DNA of 64,000 nt, taken from Paraglaciecola sp. (lineage in GTDB: Bacteria; Pseudomonadota; Gammaproteobacteria; Enterobacterales; Alteromonadaceae). The stretch lies in NCBI GenBank assembly GCA_009993955.1, contig JAACSL010000020.1, positions 1-64,000 of the forward strand. The letters are read 5' to 3'. Of the stretch, positions 44,511 through 52,434 are shown one piece after another; the first letter of the stretch is position 1, and each line of letters starts with the position of its first letter. The notes beneath the pieces were generated by a model that worked only from the letters and a program-made list of their open reading frames with translations, made no database searches and had not been told where the DNA came from. The position numbers were made by a program, and so were the translations under genes.

Positions 44511-45584
44511 ATGCATTTTTTTAAGAATCTGCTAATTACCAGTTTTATGGTGGCAACCATGTCAACGACTAACGCATTAGAAGTAGACAAAGACGCTTCT
44601 ATTAAAGATTCCCATACAAGCATTATGGGCATCAATCATATTGGTTTGTCAGTGAAGAACTTGGATCAAGCGTTGTCTTTTTATCAGAGAGCAACTGGAT
44701 TTGAGTTGATAAAACGGGAAAAAGTGTTTGCCAATAAGAATGCAGATGCACTTTTCGGTGGTGAAAATCTGCAATACGAAGTGGCAACCTTAAAAGCGCC
44801 CAATATGTTGTTTGAACTCACCGAGTTTGCCAGTAACAAAGACGCAAGATTAAGTGATACGCCTGTTCAGGGACCGGGTATGACGCATACCTGTTTTCAG
44901 TCTCCTGAAGCAGATTCTGGTTACACTAAGTTTGCTAAGGCAGGCACTCGTTTTGTTACCACAGGAGATGGTCCTGTTGATATAGGTGGCTATGGCGTTA
45001 CTTATGCGTACGGCTATGACCCTGAGGGCAATATGTTTGAATTAGAGCAGTTGGATGGAAATGTCTTGGCTCGGGCTGGTTATGACAATGCTTGGCAAAC
45101 TCATGGTTTCAGTATGTGGATGTCTCAGGTATCCCTGGCCACTCCTGATATTGATAAATTGATGGTTTTTTATCAAAAAGTGTTGGGGATTAAACCTTAT
45201 CGCACCACCCATGTCTCCAATAATCCGAAGATTGATAGTATTGCCAATTTTGCTAATACAGATTTAGACGGCGGTTGGTTTAAATTGAATGATAAATCTA
45301 AGGTAATGGAGTTTTGGCAATTTAATTCGCCTAAAACGGAGATCTATCAAGGCAAACGCAAGACTACTGATTTAGGCTACAGCTACTCTTTTGAAGTAAG
45401 AGACATTCAACAAGAATATAAACGTCTAAAGTCACTTGGTGTTGAATTCATTAGTCCTCCTCAACGTGTTGGTGAGTTTTGGCAGGTGTATGCCAGAGAT
45501 ATAGACGGCAATATATTCTCACTGCGTCAAGCAGTTGAACCTAATTCTCCTTACTCCATCGTGAATTTTGATATTCCTGGGTGA
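44511..45584 (+). CDS. Exported two-domain VOC protein (dioxygenase/glyoxalase-like)
   Basis: About 357 aa with a signal peptide (ITSFMVATMSTTNA) and two vicinal-oxygen-chelate domains: GINHIGLSVKNLDQALSFYQ with YDPEGNMFELEQ, and VSLATPDIDKLMVFYQKVLG with ARDIDGNIFSLRQ. Two-domain VOC proteins are often extradiol dioxygenases or related metalloenzymes, but export is unusual. AGGAG lies 6 bases before the ATG at 44511; the GTG at 44508 is in frame but less likely. It lies about 95 bases after the PQQ gene and 37 bases before the hydrolase, so the three form an operon. The substrate is unknown. Confidence 0.82.
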   Translation: MHFFKNLLITSFMVATMSTTNALEVDKDASIKDSHTSIMGINHIGLSVKNLDQALSFYQRATGFELIKREKVFANKNADALFGGENLQYEVATLKAPNMLFELTEFASNKDARLSDTPVQGPGMTHTCFQSPEADSGYTKFAKAGTRFVTTGDGPVDIGGYGVTYAYGYDPEGNMFELEQLDGNVLARAGYDNAWQTHGFSMWMSQVSLATPDIDKLMVFYQKVLGIKPYRTTHVSNNPKIDSIANFANTDLDGGWFKLNDKSKVMEFWQFNSPKTEIYQGKRKTTDLGYSYSFEVRDIQQEYKRLKSLGVEFISPPQRVGEFWQVYARDIDGNIFSLRQAVEPNSPYSIVNFDIPG

Positions 45585-45621
45585 TAACATCCGTTAGTCA
45601 TTTGACGATAAGGAAGTGAAT

Positions 45622-46623
45622 ATGAAAGCCTCTCCTCTACGCATATTTAGACCTTTATTTACCTGTCTTTGGGCTTTGTGTTTATGTGCTGAGGCATTAA
45701 GCCAAGAACCCGAATCTAACAACACCGTAATCAGCGATCCCCTTGGTTTTTATCAGCCGTCTACTGTGGACTCTAAGGGAGTCAAACTTCATTACCTGGA
45801 AGCAGGTCAAGGTGAGGTCATGATATTTTTGCATGGCTATCCTTTTTACGCCTTAAGCTGGGATAAGTTACTCAGGCCTCTGTCTTCCTTCTACCATGTG
45901 GTTGCGCCGGACAACCGAGGTTACAACCTAAGTGATAAGCCTTCCAAGATTGAAGATTACAAGCTACGTAAACTGGTGGGTGATGTCGCTGCACTAGCAA
46001 ATAAGCTTTCACCGAATGATAGAATTATCTTAGTTGGTCATGACTGGGGAGGAGCATTGGCCTGGACTTTTGCCCAAGTGCATCCGCAGCGCGTGAGCAA
46101 AGTCATCGTGATTAATGCCCCACCCTTTAACGTGTTGCTGGATAGCCTTAAAAATGATCCTGAACAACAACAAGCATCATCTTATATGGAGATACTCAAA
46201 AGCGGTAAGGTCGAAGAACTGTTTGCGCAAACAGGGCCGGAGATGCTGTGGAATTATGGTTTTAATAAGCTCCATACAGCAGGTCAGTTAGATGATGTCT
46301 TTAAACGAGAATTTTTTGCAGCATGGCGACAACCAAAGGCACTAAAATCTGCTTTAAACTGGTATCGTGCAAATATTCCGCCCTTCGATAAAATAGGTGA
46401 AAGCAGTTACTATCCAGTCAATGGAACGCGTATAAAGGTGCCCGCTTTGTTGATTTGGAGTGAAAATGAACGAACCTTTAGTCGCAGCAACATTGATAAA
46501 ACAGCTGAGTTAACTGATGACTTTCGACTGGAATGGATCATGGATACTGGACATAGCCCTTTTCTAGACAAAACAGAGCGAGTCATCGCTAAGATAACCA
46601 CATTCCTAGCGCCCGACAAATAA
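45622..46623 (+). CDS. Exported alpha/beta hydrolase (epoxide hydrolase/dehalogenase-like)
   Basis: A 333-residue protein with a signal peptide (CLWALCLCAEALSQ) and an alpha/beta hydrolase fold. Motifs are FLHGYPFYALSW (oxyanion), APDNRGYNLSDKP, the nucleophile elbow VGHDWGGALAW with Asp in the nucleophile position, and the catalytic His in MDTGHSPFLD. An Asp nucleophile is found in epoxide hydrolases and haloalkane dehalogenases rather than esterases. AAGGAAG precedes the ATG at 45622. It is the last gene of the PQQ-VOC-hydrolase operon, converging on the helicase gene 21 bases away. Confidence 0.86.
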   Translation: MKASPLRIFRPLFTCLWALCLCAEALSQEPESNNTVISDPLGFYQPSTVDSKGVKLHYLEAGQGEVMIFLHGYPFYALSWDKLLRPLSSFYHVVAPDNRGYNLSDKPSKIEDYKLRKLVGDVAALANKLSPNDRIILVGHDWGGALAWTFAQVHPQRVSKVIVINAPPFNVLLDSLKNDPEQQQASSYMEILKSGKVEELFAQTGPEMLWNYGFNKLHTAGQLDDVFKREFFAAWRQPKALKSALNWYRANIPPFDKIGESSYYPVNGTRIKVPALLIWSENERTFSRSNIDKTAELTDDFRLEWIMDTGHSPFLDKTERVIAKITTFLAPDK

Positions 46624-46644
46624 TCTAAAAACATTAACTTTCTT

Positions 46645-47922
46645 TTATTTATAGCGTTTACGATTCGATGAATTGTTTGAGGCAGTGCCACGACCTCTCG
46701 ATTGTCGAGGTTTGGTGGGAACTGGATGTGCCTCAAAATTACCGTATTCGTCTTCCTCATCAACAACAAGGTTGACTATTGCATTAGTTTTTGGCGCAAA
46801 CCCTAGAATATTTTTGTGCAATAACTTTCGACCGATAAACCGTTCTATCGCAGCTAATTGCTTGGCCTGATCGTCGCTGTAGAGAGAAATAGCCAAACCT
46901 GGCTTGCCAAAACGTCCAGTTCGACCAATACGATGCACATAATCTTCGGCCACAAAGGGCAGATCAACATTGATTACACAGGGAAGTTGCGGCACATCGA
47001 GACCCCGCGCAGCAAGATCCGTTGCCACTAATACCGCTAATGTGCCTTGTTTAAATGCCAATAGTATTTTAGTGCGTGCTTGCTGGCTGCGGTTAGCATG
47101 AATGGCCGCGGCTGAAAACCCCGCTTGCTCAAGTTGCTTCACCAAGGCATCGGCACCGTGTTTTGTGGCACTAAATACCAGCGTTTGTGGCCACTTCTGT
47201 TGTTTAAGTAGGTGAATGAGCAGGGCAGGTTTACGATCTTTGGCTACCGGGTGAAGCGTTTGCTGCACACTAGCAACGGTACTGTTGCTTTTACTGACCT
47301 CAAGCACTAGCGGGTCGTGTAACAGGCTATTTGCTAAGATCTTGATCTCGTTTGAGTAAGTGGCTGAGAATAAGAGGGTTTGATGCGCCACGGGCACTAA
47401 GCTTTGAATGCGTCGTATGTCATCAACAAAACCCAAATCCAACATGCGGTCAGCCTCATCCAGCACCAGCATCTCCAGCTCAGCAAAGTGCAGGGCTTGT
47501 TGCTGATGCAAATCCAACAAGCGCCCGGGGGTGGCAATTAACACGTCTATCCCCTCTTGCAATTGTGCAATCTGCGGCTCAATTCTTACGCCACCAGATA
47601 CCGCGCTTGAACGCAGTGCTAAATGTCGGGCATAAGTGTGCACGCTGTCAGCTACTTGGGCGGCCAATTCGCGGGTGGGAACCAAAATTAAGGCCCGTAC
47701 TGACTTTGCCGATGAACGCTGACCTGCCAACAACAACTGAAGAATAGGTAATACAAACGCGGCAGTTTTGCCGCTCCCGGTTTGTGCGGCGGCCAATATA
47801 TCGCGCTGACTTAGAATGGCAGGGATAGCGCGTAGTTGAATGGGCGTTGGTGAAAGGTACGCTTGCTCACTGAGGGTTTGCAGTAGTGCATCACCTAAAC
47901 CTAAACCACGAAATGTCATCAT
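46645..47922 (-). CDS. rhlE: DEAD-box ATP-dependent RNA helicase (RhlE type)
   Basis: RNA-unwinding ATPase of 425 aa. It has the Q motif (YLSPTPIQLRAIPAIL), Walker A AAAQTGSGKTAAF, PTRELAAQV, the LDEADRMLDLGF box, LLFSATYS, ATDLAARGLD and HRIGRTGRFGK, followed by a basic Arg/Ser/Asn-rich tail (PRQSRGRGTASNNSSNRKRYK), as in RhlE proteins. Two ATG codons in a row allow a start at 47922 or 47919. It works in ribosome maturation and mRNA turnover. It is monocistronic and unrelated to the flanking catabolic operon. Confidence 0.92.
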   Translation of the reverse strand: MMTFRGLGLGDALLQTLSEQAYLSPTPIQLRAIPAILSQRDILAAAQTGSGKTAAFVLPILQLLLAGQRSSAKSVRALILVPTRELAAQVADSVHTYARHLALRSSAVSGGVRIEPQIAQLQEGIDVLIATPGRLLDLHQQQALHFAELEMLVLDEADRMLDLGFVDDIRRIQSLVPVAHQTLLFSATYSNEIKILANSLLHDPLVLEVSKSNSTVASVQQTLHPVAKDRKPALLIHLLKQQKWPQTLVFSATKHGADALVKQLEQAGFSAAAIHANRSQQARTKILLAFKQGTLAVLVATDLAARGLDVPQLPCVINVDLPFVAEDYVHRIGRTGRFGKPGLAISLYSDDQAKQLAAIERFIGRKLLHKNILGFAPKTNAIVNLVVDEEDEYGNFEAHPVPTKPRQSRGRGTASNNSSNRKRYK

Positions 47923-48653
47923 TATCTATCTGCAAGAAAATATAGACAGCATCATAGCCTGTCATAGCGTTAAAGTTTCAAGATTAATAGGCATGCCAAC
48001 GAAGTTAAACGTGTTTAATGGCAAAATTGCAGCTACGTTGCTAATGACGGTGCGAGGCTTGTGTTAAGAAGTCGTGTATTAACTTGGCTTGCTATTCAAA
48101 ATAGCCTAAGGTTGAGTGGATTGTATAACACGCTACAGAAGTGAGCGGCGCAAGCAGGTTACGCCATTTAAGTTTAACTAACTGATTAAAAACCAAAAAA
48201 ATCCAGAATGGGGGTATACCACACTACCTCTATTGTTTGTGGATCGATGGGTTTTTGTTTACTTGTATTTGCCTGACTTGATACTGAGAATGTGGAAGTT
48301 ACGGCAAATAAGATGGCGAATACGGCTTTCTTTTTCACGGAATTTCCTTATGGTTTGGGATTAAGTCTAATTGCTTATTGCAAGGGGTCTTAGTTAAAAA
48401 ACCAGTACGGCATATGTGCTTTGTTCATATTTATTTGCCAAAAAACAGGCAAACCTACGTGGTCAGAGTAAAACAGCGATTTGTTCATTTCAAGTTTACT
48501 GACGGATTAATTAAGGCATGCGACATCATGAAAAGTGTCAACGCAATAGGTATTTTCATGGAAACCTTGTGTGACGGGAGTTAGCGGGTGTGTTGCAGCA
48601 ACTCATGCAATTATCTAGCATACTTGGCCAGACGATAAAAAAGGGGGCTTAAG
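47923..48653. other. Long intergenic stretch around a small peptide gene
   Basis: About 730 bases between the helicase and yjbQ genes. The only gene I can support is the 50-residue exported peptide at 48186-48338. A 68-codon frame at 48378-48584 lacks a ribosome-binding site and recognisable features. Confidence 0.5.
48186..48338 (-). CDS. Small exported peptide (50 aa)
   Basis: A GTG at 48338 preceded by AAGGAAATTCC (Shine-Dalgarno) starts a signal peptide MKKKAVFAILFAVTSTFSVS followed by SQANTSKQ, with a likely cleavage after SQA or SSQA. The mature peptide is only about 27 residues, ending WYTPILDFFGF. The features are those of a real secreted or periplasmic microprotein, but no family or partner is recognisable. 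Confidence 0.6.
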   Translation of the reverse strand: MKKKAVFAILFAVTSTFSVSSQANTSKQKPIDPQTIEVVWYTPILDFFGF

Positions 48654-49085
48654 ATGTGGTGTCAAAAAGAGCTGAGCTTGCGTGCAAAATCCCGGGGTTT
48701 TCACCTCATCACTGATGAAATTGTGCAGCATCTTCCAGAGCTAAGTAGGGTATCGGTGGGGCTGTTGCATGTGTTTATTCAACATACTTCGGCCTCATTG
48801 ACCATTAATGAAAACGCAGACCCCACAGTGCGCGCAGACTTTGAGCGTTTTTTTAACCAAGCCGTGCCAGAAAATGCACCTTATTATCAGCACCTTGATG
48901 AGGGCAGTGATGACATGCCAGCGCACTTAAAAGCCAGTATCTTAGGGTCAAGCATCAGTGTACCGATTACCCATGGCCGATTAAATTTGGGCATGTGGCA
49001 AGGTATTTATTTGTGTGAACACCGCAATCAAGGTGGTGGGCGCCGTCTAGTGGTAACCATGCAAGGTGAAGGGCTGACAGGCTAG
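48654..49085 (+). CDS. yjbQ: YjbQ family protein (UPF0047, secondary thiamine-phosphate synthase-like)
   Basis: A 143-residue cytosolic protein. Conserved features are [20 protein letters not shown] (His and Asn of the active site), [21 protein letters not shown] and [21 protein letters not shown]. YjbQ proteins show weak thiamine-phosphate synthase activity; the true role is unsettled. GGGGG lies about 6 bases upstream. Its stop codon directly abuts the stop of the converging alkC-like gene. Confidence 0.92.
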   Translation: MWCQKELSLRAKSRGFHLITDEIVQHLPELSRVSVGLLHVFIQHTSASLTINENADPTVRADFERFFNQAVPENAPYYQHLDEGSDDMPAHLKASILGSSISVPITHGRLNLGMWQGIYLCEHRNQGGGRRLVVTMQGEGLTG

Positions 49086-50192
49086 CTAGTTTGGCACACT
49101 TAATTCAAAACACTGACTGGCCACAGACTGACCATTAACCAAAATCTCAAGTTTATGGGTGCCAGCATAATATTGGCGGGTAGTAATGGCTTTGATGGCG
49201 TGGCGTTTTTGTATAGTGAGCTGCTGCTGGGCGGCTAAGTTGCAGGTTTTCAGTTTAAATACCTTGGCTTTTTGTTGGCCATTGGCCTTCATAAAATGAA
49301 TAGCAAAATCAATCACTAACGCTTGGTTGTTGGCGCTGGTGGAGGCAATCGAACAACTAAATTCTAAGTGATCACCCAATTGCAATTGCGTCGCTGTGAG
49401 ATGCAAGTGCACGGCTTGCAATGCCAGTTGCGGTTGATAGCCTAAAAGTTGCAAGACCTCGGGGTGACCGGCTTTGACCAAACTGCGGGTTGCATGTTTG
49501 ATGATCCAATGAGTGTGTGCACTGGCATCATGTTGCCAGTTTCGACAGATGGCAATGAGCAGCTCGGGGTTGTCTTTACTGATGTCATTGAGGTGATTAG
49601 CTACCGAGCGGCGTACATACAGACTCGGGTCGTTATTCAGTGTGGTTAACAGCGGTATCGCTGGCCGCGGGTCTTGGATAAACCCTTTGAGTTGCATGCC
49701 CCACGGCAGACGCGGACGGGGGCCTTCAGACACCAAACGCCTGACATGTTCATCATCATCGTGTACCCACTGGGCAAATTGTTGCATGCAATAGTCGAGA
49801 TGCGCGAGAATGAAGGGGCGAATGGCAAACTCGGCGGAAAACAAAGGTGTGAGTTTTTTGAGTAGAGCTAAGGCAACTTTAGGCTGTGCCAAACCATAGA
49901 CACTGGCGTAATCGATCAATGGCCACGCGGCAAAACTGCTGATCTTGGCAACAGTATCTTGCGTTCGCCACACGTGGGGAATGTTGCCAAGAATAGTCGC
50001 CGCTTGTGCAAAATCTGCAGGTAATACAGTATGCAGTGCTTGAATAATATGCATCACACGCTGTTTAAGCTCGTATTGTTCAAGACCATCGAGGGCGGCG
50101 GCACAAAACAGCTCAGACTCAAACGTGGGCATAAGCTCACTCAGGCAACGAGCAATATGCTGCACAGCCGCTTCACCCAATTGATTTTTCAT
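49086..50192 (-). CDS. DNA alkylation repair protein (AlkC-like HEAT-repeat glycosylase)
   Basis: A 368-residue protein of HEAT-like helical repeats, similar to AlkC/AlkD base-excision glycosylases that remove bulky or cationic alkylated purines. Family markers are SAEFAIRPFILAHLDYCM, VRRLVSEGPRPRLPWGMQL, YVRRSVANHLNDISKDNPELL and HWIIKHATRSLVKAGH. The C-terminal part (about 270-368) is a beta-rich, Ig-like domain as in AlkC. It is transcribed alone. Catalytic residues cannot be confirmed by eye. Confidence 0.85.
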   Translation of the reverse strand: MKNQLGEAAVQHIARCLSELMPTFESELFCAAALDGLEQYELKQRVMHIIQALHTVLPADFAQAATILGNIPHVWRTQDTVAKISSFAAWPLIDYASVYGLAQPKVALALLKKLTPLFSAEFAIRPFILAHLDYCMQQFAQWVHDDDEHVRRLVSEGPRPRLPWGMQLKGFIQDPRPAIPLLTTLNNDPSLYVRRSVANHLNDISKDNPELLIAICRNWQHDASAHTHWIIKHATRSLVKAGHPEVLQLLGYQPQLALQAVHLHLTATQLQLGDHLEFSCSIASTSANNQALVIDFAIHFMKANGQQKAKVFKLKTCNLAAQQQLTIQKRHAIKAITTRQYYAGTHKLEILVNGQSVASQCFELSVPN

Positions 50193-50333
50193 CGATATAA
50201 ATACTTATGCAATATGTTGGCTGTTATTGTCAGTACTGCGGGACACGCTTTCACCGAGAGACCTGGATGCTTGAGTTTTGCTTACATTGATAGTTGCACA
50301 TTTACTTGTGTGCAACTACCAAAATTTACCACT

Positions 50334-51404
50334 TTAAAATGCTATCTGATACCCCAGTGTTAGCATTGAGTCTAAGTCCATTTGGATACCGTTAACCTGA
50401 TAATTTAATGGTATTTGTAGTTCCAAACCCAAACGATGTTTTTCTGCTAACACACCATTTATGCCAACACCCACGAGCAAGTTATGACCACCATAGTTTT
50501 CTGGGTTGGCAGTGGTTACCGGTGCAGTAATCTTTTGATCGAATCCTTCAATTTGGTCACTGTGGCGATAAGTCAGGCGCACTGAGCTGCTGAAGGCCGC
50601 AGACCAAGCGTAGGCCAACCAGCCAGATAGCTGATTAAGGTTACCAATTTGCCATCTTTCGCTGTTGCGTCCAAATGCTTGTTGATGGAGTATTTGCGCC
50701 CCCCAACTAACTTGCTCAGTGGATCCGTTGTAAGTCAAACCAATTTCAGCTTGATGGCTACCATTGCCAGTTTGCATGCTATAGGGCAAACGCAAAGTAG
50801 TTCGCATGCTCATCGGCGTCAGTACTTCATCACTTTTTTCTATGCTTCCAGTGGGAATAATCCAGCCTACATTTGCATGGACTCGGTGGGCAGTATTCCC
50901 AAACAGATTGTACAACAATGCAATTTTAGTATCGCCCAAGCCTGTGCTCTGGGTGTCAAAGTCACTTAATACATTTGTACCCATGCCACCTTGATAGGTA
51001 GTTAGGCTCATATCTCGTCGTATTAGGTTTAGCATGGCCATTATTGTTACATCATTATTTGGAGCATACATCAATCCCAGCATGTGCATTGTACTTTGCA
51101 TATTTTTTGGTACCACCCGAACCGTTGGTGGCGACATCGGAGGATTGGCAAAAGGATTAGTTACTTGGGTAACAATGGTGTCGGGGCTAATCGACGAACT
51201 ACCTTGCAAATTGTCTGACATATGCATAGCCATAACGCGATAAGAAAGCATAAATTCACCCGATTTATGCATATGGTCGCCCATTACCCCTATGGGGGCA
51301 TGACCTGCTGCTTCTATTACTGCATGATTAGCATTGGCTAGGGCTTGGTTAGTAAACAAGCAGGATAAAGCAAAAGTGGTTTTAACAATAAAACGTTTAG
51401 ACAT
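50334..51404 (-). CDS. Met/His-rich outer-membrane beta-barrel protein
   Basis: A 356-residue exported protein: signal peptide ending NQALA, then HAPIGVMGDHMHKSGEFMLSYR and MAMHMSDN, a Met/His-rich start typical of a family of outer-membrane transporters found in metal-response loci, followed by an amphipathic beta barrel ending in Phe (LGYQIAF). GAGG lies 8 bases before the start. The next gene upstream is DUF2946-like, a family often found with copper genes, so a role in copper or another metal is suggested but not shown. Confidence 0.72.
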   Translation of the reverse strand: MSKRFIVKTTFALSCLFTNQALANANHAVIEAAGHAPIGVMGDHMHKSGEFMLSYRVMAMHMSDNLQGSSSISPDTIVTQVTNPFANPPMSPPTVRVVPKNMQSTMHMLGLMYAPNNDVTIMAMLNLIRRDMSLTTYQGGMGTNVLSDFDTQSTGLGDTKIALLYNLFGNTAHRVHANVGWIIPTGSIEKSDEVLTPMSMRTTLRLPYSMQTGNGSHQAEIGLTYNGSTEQVSWGAQILHQQAFGRNSERWQIGNLNQLSGWLAYAWSAAFSSSVRLTYRHSDQIEGFDQKITAPVTTANPENYGGHNLLVGVGINGVLAEKHRLGLELQIPLNYQVNGIQMDLDSMLTLGYQIAF

Positions 51405-51484
51405 GAAAGCGCCTCAATAAAAAAACTAAAACAGGCCCTGAGCCAAAACTCAGGGACACATGTGCTTGAAAATATGAATAAAAA

Positions 51485-51913
51485 TCAAACTAGTGTTGGT
51501 GGGGCGCGACTTAAAGCTAAAAGGTAAAAAGGCTGAAATAAAACGCTAAGATACTCATGTATAACGGATTCAGAAGTTGGTGGTATGGGGAAAAAAAACG
51601 CCGATATATCCCAGTCAATGTAATGTTTGGTTTGTGAGAGGTACGTAAAACTGCACTTTGGCGAGGCATATTCACTTGGGGAATCGGCAGGTGGTTCGAC
51701 AAATTCTAACTTGCCACTTTGATTATAGGTACTAACGGATATCCACTTGAAAGTACTTCCTGTACAGATGAGCATAACATTGTCATCTGCGTAGGCTTGC
51801 GCATGACGGATTAGAGACCCCGCCACCAAAACACTCGCTACACTATTAAACAATAATGCAAACAACATACTGTAAATTAGTGAAACCTTTTGGTTTTCAG
51901 ACAACTTGCGCAA
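51485..51913 (-). CDS. DUF2946-like exported protein
   Basis: A 142-residue protein with an N-terminal hydrophobic segment (SMLFALLFNSVASVLVAG), a Cys in MLICTGSTFKWI and a second in SPKCSFTYL, then a C-terminal hydrophobic hairpin region ending FQPFYLLALSRAPPTLV. This pattern, including the RAPP ending, matches DUF2946 proteins. The start at 51913 would be a TTG; an in-frame ATG lies about 15 codons later (51868). It lies 80 bases upstream of the outer-membrane protein on the same strand and probably in its operon. Confidence 0.6.
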   Translation of the reverse strand: MRKLSENQKVSLIYSMLFALLFNSVASVLVAGSLIRHAQAYADDNVMLICTGSTFKWISVSTYNQSGKLEFVEPPADSPSEYASPKCSFTYLSQTKHYIDWDISAFFFPIPPTSESVIHEYLSVLFQPFYLLALSRAPPTLV

Positions 51914-52085
51914 CTTTCAGTGACCCGACAAGATGAGTGGGTGAATGCGTTATTTAAACAGCAATGGATAGCTTCGACAAGTGTGCAAAAACCTTTCGAG
52001 TATTGAGCTGGCTCAGCTATGTTTCTATTTAACGACAGGAAAGCATTATATGTTTGGAAAACAACGTAAATAACCTTCCATCTAC
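51914..52085. other. Left part of a gene-poor stretch (51914-52434)
   Basis: About 520 bases separate the DUF2946-like gene and the xylanase gene. Apart from the decayed serine hydrolase fragment to the right I see no gene or repeat. Confidence 0.4.
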
Positions 52086-52363
52086 TTAATTCCCTCGCCT
52101 TGGCTCCTTACCCTTCTATTACTGTTGTCACACATCCAAAATGTATTAGCGCAGAAAACTTCAAGCGTCCCACTGCTATGCGCGGTAATGCCGCAGTTTT
52201 TCAAGGGGCTGGTCTGTTGGCTGAATCGGCAGAGGGCGATAAAATGCAGCAACACCATGAATATGCGATTGCCTCCATTACGAAGTTATTCACGGCCAGT
52301 CGAATACTGAGTTTCTTCGGCAAAAAGGGCAGCTTAGTTTTACCAGCACACGGGCTTTTTTGA
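52086..52363 (+). pseudogene. Decayed fragment of a serine hydrolase (beta-lactamase family)
   Basis: One frame (from 52101) reads like a signal peptide, WLLTLLLLLSHIQNVLAQKT. A second frame then gives AVFQGAGLLAESAEGDK and HHEYAIASITKLFTA, which has the SxxK catalytic motif (SITK) of class C beta-lactamase/penicillin-binding-like hydrolases, before stopping at 52363. The two frames differ by one phase and the remaining 300 or so residues are gone. It is best explained as a degenerate remnant. Confidence 0.6.
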
Positions 52364-52434
52364 CTGCAATGCCAGCATAAACCGTGATGTAGCGACAACA
52401 CATCTGGTCTTCGTCAAGGCTGCCTCTTATTGCT

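Noticed and set aside
42548-46623. Polyvinyl alcohol degradation operon
   Set aside because: The dehydrogenase resembles the polyvinyl alcohol enzyme in domain order, but the hydrolase has an Asp nucleophile and is not the known oxidised-PVA hydrolase, and the VOC protein has no place in that pathway.
48378-48584. 68-codon frame upstream of yjbQ
   Set aside because: No ribosome-binding site, signal or family pattern, and composition as expected for non-coding sequence.
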